Assembly: GCA_000242935.3 (NCBI GenBank)
Contig: CP007053.1
Coordinates: 5,255,001-5,319,000 of the forward strand
DNA length: 64,000 nucleotides
DNA from: Opitutaceae bacterium TAV5
Lineage (GTDB): Bacteria; Verrucomicrobiota; Verrucomicrobiia; Opitutales; Opitutaceae
Reading direction: 5' to 3'
Both the position numbers and the translations under genes were made by a program. The notes beneath the pieces are model-generated. The model was not told the DNA's origin. It saw only the letters and a list, made by a program, of their open reading frames with translations, and ran no database searches. Below, in pieces: positions 59,969 through 64,000 of the stretch (positions within the stretch are counted from its first letter, which is position 1; every line of letters begins with the position of its first letter).

Positions 59969-61303
59969 ATGAGCACTCACGTCGCCACCGCCTCCTCCTC
60001 TCTCCCGCCGCCGCCCGCCGCCAATGCCGCGGCGCCCGCCGGCGCGATGCCCGTGCCCGCCTCCGGCGCTGCCGCCCGGGCGCTCGTCATCGGCGCCGCC
60101 GGGCTCATCGCTACCGCCGTCGGGCTCGTATTTTCCACCGCCAAGACCGTGGCGTTTTCCTACCTCGTGGGCATCACCTTCTGGACCGGACTCGCCCTCG
60201 GCATGCTCTTCCTCGTGATGATCCATCACATCTTCGACGCGAGCTGGTCGACGGTCCTCCGCCGCCAGTACGAACACGGTCTTGCCGCCTTCAAGTGGCT
60301 CGGGCTCCTTTTCGTGCCGCTTGTCGTGACGATATTCATCAACCCGTCACTCATCTGGAAGTGGATGGACCCGGCCTACGACCTCTCCAAGGTCGGCGGC
60401 CACGGCACGGTCGGCAGCGATATTCTCTGGATCAAGAAATCGGGTCTGCTCAGTCCCCAGTTTTTCCTGGTCGCGACCATCGCCTCGTTCCTCATCTGGA
60501 TGTGGCTCTCCGCCCGCCTCCGCCGCGCCTCCTTCACCCAGGACGCCGATGGCGACATCAAGTGGACCTTCACCAACCGCAAGACGGCGGCCTTCGGCCT
60601 CCCGCTCGCCGCGATCACACTCACCCTCTGCGTCATCCTCTGGGTGAAGTCGCTCGACTACCACTGGTTCTCGACGATGTACGGCGTCTGGTATTTCGCC
60701 GGCTGCGTCCGCGTGGCGCTTTCGGCCGGCGTCATCATCATGCTCTGGCTCTGGCAGCGCGGCGACTACAAGGGCATTCTCAATGACAACCACCTGCACT
60801 CGATCGGCCAGCTCATGTTCGCCTTCACGGTGTTCTGGGCCTACGTGACGTTCTCGCAGTATTTCCTGATCTGGAACGCCAACGTGCCCGAGGAGACTTT
60901 CTGGTACAACATTCGCGAGCTGAATCCCTCGAACAACGCGCCCAACCAGTGGAAGTGGGTCGGCATGTTCCTGCTCTTCGGCCACTTCTTCTTCCCGTTC
61001 TTCGCGCTCATCAGCTACCCGGCCAAAATCTGCAAGGGCTGGATGAAGTTCATGAGCTTCTTCATCGCCTTCGCCTTCCTGATCGACGTCATCTACAACA
61101 TTCTTCCTTCGAAGAAGATCGTCTCGGCGGGCATCGAGGGCGGCAATCCGTATCCGTTTATCGGCGACGGCCTGATCTGGGTCGTCACCTCGGTGATCGG
61201 CATCGGCGGCGTCTGCGTGTGGGCCTACCTGCGCAGCTTCCCGACCGCCAAGCTCATCCCGATCCGCGACCCCCGCATCGGCGAATGCCTCACGCATCAC
61301 TAA
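59969..61303 (+). CDS. actF: Alternative complex III subunit ActF (NrfD-like membrane protein)
   Basis: A 444-residue protein with about ten membrane segments after a Pro/Ala-rich N-terminus. FLVMIHHIFDASWSTVLRRQ and SLDYHWFSTMYGVWYFAGCV are conserved in ActF. It pairs with ActC in the membrane part of the complex. This is the last act gene; a repeat-bearing spacer follows before the oxidase genes. Confidence 0.93.
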   Translation: MSTHVATASSSLPPPPAANAAAPAGAMPVPASGAAARALVIGAAGLIATAVGLVFSTAKTVAFSYLVGITFWTGLALGMLFLVMIHHIFDASWSTVLRRQYEHGLAAFKWLGLLFVPLVVTIFINPSLIWKWMDPAYDLSKVGGHGTVGSDILWIKKSGLLSPQFFLVATIASFLIWMWLSARLRRASFTQDADGDIKWTFTNRKTAAFGLPLAAITLTLCVILWVKSLDYHWFSTMYGVWYFAGCVRVALSAGVIIMLWLWQRGDYKGILNDNHLHSIGQLMFAFTVFWAYVTFSQYFLIWNANVPEETFWYNIRELNPSNNAPNQWKWVGMFLLFGHFFFPFFALISYPAKICKGWMKFMSFFIAFAFLIDVIYNILPSKKIVSAGIEGGNPYPFIGDGLIWVVTSVIGIGGVCVWAYLRSFPTAKLIPIRDPRIGECLTHH

Positions 61304-61326
61304 CTACTTCAACAAAACCCGATCCG

Positions 61327-61432
61327 GTGAACCACAGGGACACAAAGACACAGAGGTCAAACCACAGAGAACCCGACCCGCGGGCTTCTCTACCCTCTCT
61401 GTGCGGTCTTTTCTCTGTGTCTCTGTGGTTAA
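61327..61432. repeat. Degenerate inverted repeat of ACCACAGAGACACAGAG type
   Basis: The left arm (about 61327-61372) contains AACCACAGGGACACA and ACCACAGAGAA; the right arm (about 61395-61432) is the inverse, with TCTCTGTGTCTCTGTGGTTA. The arms can fold into an imperfect stem with a loop of about 20 bases. Similar CCACAGAGACACAGAG tracts are scattered in many bacterial genomes as intergenic elements. No gene is affected. Confidence 0.7.
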
Positions 61433-61450
61433 TCTGAAAACCATCCGTCC

Positions 61451-61786
61451 ATGAGCACAGCCACGCCTGCCGCCGAACCTGCCAAAACCTCCTCCTTCCT
61501 CATCACGCTTGCCGCGGTGATCGGCGGGTTCGCGATCTTTGCGCTGATCCTCTTCATCGCCTACCTGCCGCAAAAGCCCGCGCCCATCGCGATCGACAAC
61601 GGCACGCGTACGCCGGAGGAGCGCGCCGCCGCCCTTGCCGAGCTTCACGCCAAGGAGCATGCCGCCGCCACGAGTTACGGCTGGGTCGACCAGGAAAAAC
61701 GCATCGTCCGTATCCCGATCGACGAAGCCATGCGCCTCACCGTCCGCGACCTCGTCGCCGGCGGCAGCAAGGAGAATGCGAAATGA
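61451..61786 (+). CDS. Small membrane protein between complex III and cbb3 oxidase genes
   Basis: A 111-residue protein with one membrane helix (about 16-41, FLITLAAVIGGFAIFALILF). Its soluble C-terminus contains YGWVDQEKRIVRIPIDEAMR, a pattern found in small proteins next to respiratory-complex genes. Function is unknown; a role in oxidase assembly or as an accessory subunit is inferred from position. Its stop overlaps the next start (ATGA). Confidence 0.75.
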   Translation: MSTATPAAEPAKTSSFLITLAAVIGGFAIFALILFIAYLPQKPAPIAIDNGTRTPEERAAALAELHAKEHAAATSYGWVDQEKRIVRIPIDEAMRLTVRDLVAGGSKENAK

Positions 61787-62040
61787 GCGAGAGCACCGGC
61801 ACGATGGAGTGGTTTTTTTACGCAGTCGCGTTTCCGGTCACGCTGCTCCTCCTGGCTTCCGCCGTGTACGCCCTTTACTGGGCTTCGAAAAACGGCCAGC
61901 TTCGCGAGTTCGAAAAAGGCGCCGAGTCGATTTTCGACGACAAGGAACCCGTCGGCGTGCAGACCGATTTTTTCCCGGCCGGAAAGAAGAAAACCAAAAA
62001 CGTCAAAAACACTGCCGACAGAAAACAACCCGCCGCCTGA
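61783..62040 (+). CDS. CcoS-like small membrane protein (cbb3 oxidase maturation)
   Basis: An 85-residue protein with one membrane helix (about 10-32) followed by ALYWASKNGQLREFEKGAES and IFDDKEP, matching the CcoS pattern of a helix then a short acidic segment. CcoS aids copper or haem insertion into cbb3 oxidase. The C-terminus is lysine-rich. It is coupled to the previous gene and followed by ccoN. Confidence 0.65.
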   Translation: MSESTGTMEWFFYAVAFPVTLLLLASAVYALYWASKNGQLREFEKGAESIFDDKEPVGVQTDFFPAGKKKTKNVKNTADRKQPAA

Positions 62041-62044
62041 CTTT

Positions 62045-62077
62045 ATTAGTGTTCATCAGTGTCCATTAGTGGTTCAC
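62045..62077. repeat. Three tandem degenerate ATTAGTGTTC-type repeats
   Basis: ATTAGTGTTC, ATCAGTGTCC and ATTAGTGGTTC follow each other without spacer between the CcoS-like gene and ccoN. They differ by one or two bases each. The unit resembles widespread intergenic tandem tracts. It sits 15-47 bases before the ccoN start, so it may lie in the leader. Confidence 0.7.
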
Positions 62078-62091
62078 AAAAACCGCCCGCA

Positions 62092-63612
62092 ATGTCCGCA
62101 TCCGCCCTCACCACCTCCCTCAATCCCGCCACGCCGGCCGAAGACATCGCCGTGCGTGCCGAATTGAGCGAGATCGACGCCTCCGCCCGCGCTCCCGCGA
62201 TTTTTTTCCTCGGCTCGGCCGTCCTCTGGCTCCTCGTCGGCACGCTCTACGCGCTGATCGCCTCGATCAAGCTCCACCAGCCGCACTTTCTGGGCAACAT
62301 CGAGTGGCTTTCGTTCGGCCACGCCCGCACCGTCCACCTCAACACGGTGATTTACGGCTGGGCGACCAATGCCGCCATCGCCGTGTCTTTCTGGCTGATG
62401 GCGCGGCTCTCGCGTTCCACGATCCGCCACTCGGGCCTGCTCTTCATCGCGGGCGCATTCTGGAACATCGGCGTCACCATCGGCGTGATCGGCATCATGC
62501 GCGGCGATTCCAACGCGATCGAGTGGCTGGAAATGCCGTCCTACGCGACGCCGCTCCTCTTTGTCGCCTACGCCCTGATCGGCGCCTGGGCCATCATCAC
62601 TTTCCGCTTCGGCAAGTCGCGCCACATCTACGTCTCGCAGTGGTACATCCTCGCCGCGCTCTTCTGGTTCCCGTGGCTCTACTCCATCGCGCAGATCATG
62701 CTCGTTTTCTCGCCGGCGCGCGGCACCGTGCAGAGTCTCGTCAACTGGTGGTTTGCCCACAATGTCCTCGGCCTCTGGTTCACGCCGATCGGCCTCGGGT
62801 CCGTGTATTATTTTCTCCCGAAAGTCCTCGGCAAGCCCATCCACAGTTACTACCTGTCGATCCTCGGCTTCTGGTCCCTCGCGCTCTTCTACAACTGGGC
62901 GGGTGTCCACCACCTGATCGGCGGCCCGGTGCCGGTGTGGGTGCAGTCGTGCGGCATCGTCGCCTCGCTCATGATGACCGTCCCGGTGATCGTCACCGGT
63001 ATCAACCACCACATGACGATGGTCGGCAGCTTCGGGAAACTGAAAAGCAGCCCCACGCTGCGGTTCATCGTTTTCGGCGCGGTCAACTACACCCTCGTCT
63101 CGCTCCAGGGTTCGGCCATGTCGCTGCGGAGCTGGGCCGAGATCACGCACTTCACCCAGTTCACCATCGCCCACGCGCACTGGGGCATGTACGCCTTTTT
63201 CACGATGGTGATGTTCGGGGCGATCTACTACATCATGCCCCGCCTCGTCCTCAAGGAGTGGCCCTCGGCGAAACTGATCAGCATCCATTTCTGGGCGACC
63301 GCCATCGGCATCCTCGCCTACGTCATCGGCCTCTCCTGGGGCGGCATCCTGCAAGGCATCCTGACCAACGCTCCGAAACTCGCCGAGTCCCTCGGCATGC
63401 AGGAGGGAACAGACCCGGTGGCCTTTATCGAGACCGTGAAGGTAACGCTGCCCTGGCTGGAATTCCGCACCTACTCGGGCATCCTCATCACGATCGGGCA
63501 CATCGCCTTCGCGGTAAACTTTGTGTGGATACTCCTTCGCAAACGTCCGGCCGGTTCCACCGCGCCCACCCTCTTTACCAGCGGCTCTGAAATGGAGGTG
63601 ACTGCCCGATGA
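62092..63612 (+). CDS. ccoN: Cytochrome c oxidase cbb3-type subunit I
   Basis: A 506-residue haem-copper oxidase core subunit with about twelve membrane helices. The low-spin haem and CuB ligands lie in WLSFGHARTVHLNTVIYGWA, WFAHNVLGLWFTPIGLGSVY and NWAGVHHLIGGPVPVWVQ; YYFLPKVLGKP and FTIAHAHWGMYAFFTMV are typical of the cbb3 branch. It reduces oxygen at the periplasmic-side active site. The ATG at 62092 follows the tandem repeat. Its stop overlaps ccoO (ATGA). Confidence 0.95.
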   Translation: MSASALTTSLNPATPAEDIAVRAELSEIDASARAPAIFFLGSAVLWLLVGTLYALIASIKLHQPHFLGNIEWLSFGHARTVHLNTVIYGWATNAAIAVSFWLMARLSRSTIRHSGLLFIAGAFWNIGVTIGVIGIMRGDSNAIEWLEMPSYATPLLFVAYALIGAWAIITFRFGKSRHIYVSQWYILAALFWFPWLYSIAQIMLVFSPARGTVQSLVNWWFAHNVLGLWFTPIGLGSVYYFLPKVLGKPIHSYYLSILGFWSLALFYNWAGVHHLIGGPVPVWVQSCGIVASLMMTVPVIVTGINHHMTMVGSFGKLKSSPTLRFIVFGAVNYTLVSLQGSAMSLRSWAEITHFTQFTIAHAHWGMYAFFTMVMFGAIYYIMPRLVLKEWPSAKLISIHFWATAIGILAYVIGLSWGGILQGILTNAPKLAESLGMQEGTDPVAFIETVKVTLPWLEFRTYSGILITIGHIAFAVNFVWILLRKRPAGSTAPTLFTSGSEMEVTAR

Positions 63613-64000
63613 ATCGCGCACCGATCCTCTTTCTCGGCATCTTCGTCACGCTCGCCTTTTCCTGGACGGGTATCGTGCTGACCAACCAGATCAGTTTCGG
63701 CAAACTCACGCCCTACGTCAGCGAGGACGAAGGCAAGACCTGGCCGCAACAACTCCCCGGCTCCGCCGCCCGCGGCAAGGATGTTTACCGGGAGATGGGC
63801 TGCGTCTACTGCCACACCCAGCAGGTCCGCCGTCCCGGTTACGGCGTGGACATCGAACGCAACTGGGGCGAGCGCCAGAGCGTGGCCCGCGACTACATCC
63901 GGGAACAACGCGTCTACCTCGGCACCATGCGCACCGGCCCCGACCTGCGCAACGTCGGCGCCCGCTATGCCGGCCAGGGCGGCATCGACTGGCACTACAA
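63609..64000 (+). CDS. ccoO: Cytochrome c oxidase cbb3-type subunit II, truncated by the window end
   Basis: The first 130 residues of a monohaem membrane cytochrome: one membrane helix (about 6-27), a haem site CVYCHTQQVRRPGYG (Cys65-His69), then RTGPDLRNVGARYAGQGG. This matches CcoO, which transfers electrons from a c-type cytochrome to CcoN. The gene runs off the right edge, so length and any further cbb3 genes cannot be judged. Confidence 0.93.
   Translation, partial: MNRAPILFLGIFVTLAFSWTGIVLTNQISFGKLTPYVSEDEGKTWPQQLPGSAARGKDVYREMGCVYCHTQQVRRPGYGVDIERNWGERQSVARDYIREQRVYLGTMRTGPDLRNVGARYAGQGGIDWHY

Noticed and set aside
62074-63621. A 515-codon minus-strand frame opposite ccoN
   Set aside because: Acidic, low-complexity translation; ccoN has all haem-copper ligands on the other strand.

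Overview
The window is a high-G+C Gram-negative chromosome segment. Alternative complex III (actABCDEF) followed by a cbb3 oxidase, exosortase with PEP-CTERM proteins, a KaiC/KaiB cassette and a long exopolysaccharide cluster together suggest Verrucomicrobiota, most likely an Opitutales/Opitutaceae-type organism. This placement is inferred from gene content; there is no rRNA to confirm it.

Left end (1-4300): a compact, lower-G+C four-gene operon on the minus strand (3002 to 62). It encodes a small protein beginning MGSSGTGSFTDYPGS, a PfkB-like/nucleoside 2-deoxyribosyltransferase-like fusion, a QueC-like PP-loop enzyme with an intact zinc site, and a helix-hairpin-helix DNA glycosylase-like protein. 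QueC-like and OGG-like genes are the ancillary genes of type IV CBASS, and QueC-like proteins have recently been linked to attaching a deazaguanine to an N-terminal glycine. No CD-NTase, TGT-like protein or ATPase is visible here, so this looks like an undescribed relative of such systems. It is my main candidate for a new system. It lies beside degraded fragments of dnaE2 and of a Kef-type antiporter gene.

4300-17400: galE; an ice-binding-like PEP-CTERM protein; a NarL-type two-component pair whose kinase is coupled to a CheB-PAS deletion remnant; a WcaI-like glycosyltransferase; an exosortase with an EpsI-like tail; a TPR protein; a WaaE-like glycosyltransferase; and a second PEP-CTERM protein. 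A GATTCCCCGATACC-type motif recurs upstream of several of these genes.

17400-46060: about 27 kb of tightly overlapping minus-strand genes for making and exporting a surface polysaccharide: outer-membrane barrel, Wza-like and Wzc-like proteins, Wzm/Wzt ABC transporter, two Wzy/ligase-like membrane proteins, about a dozen glycosyltransferases (two of them GT2-GT4 fusions), an epimerase, a Gfo/Idh/MocA dehydrogenase and an acyltransferase. A NusG-paralogue antiterminator lies at the head, and a WcaJ-like initiating sugar-phosphate transferase diverges from it.

46060-50700: kaiC, two kaiB-like genes and a PAS histidine kinase in one coupled operon, a second dnaE2 fragment, and tRNA-Pro(UGG). 50700-52550: a lipoprotein and an ExbB/ExbD pair.

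52860-64000: a quinol-to-oxygen respiratory chain on the plus strand. Alternative complex III (a small leader protein, then ActA to ActF) would pass electrons from quinol to cytochrome c; two small membrane proteins, CcoN and the start of CcoO follow, and the window ends inside ccoO.
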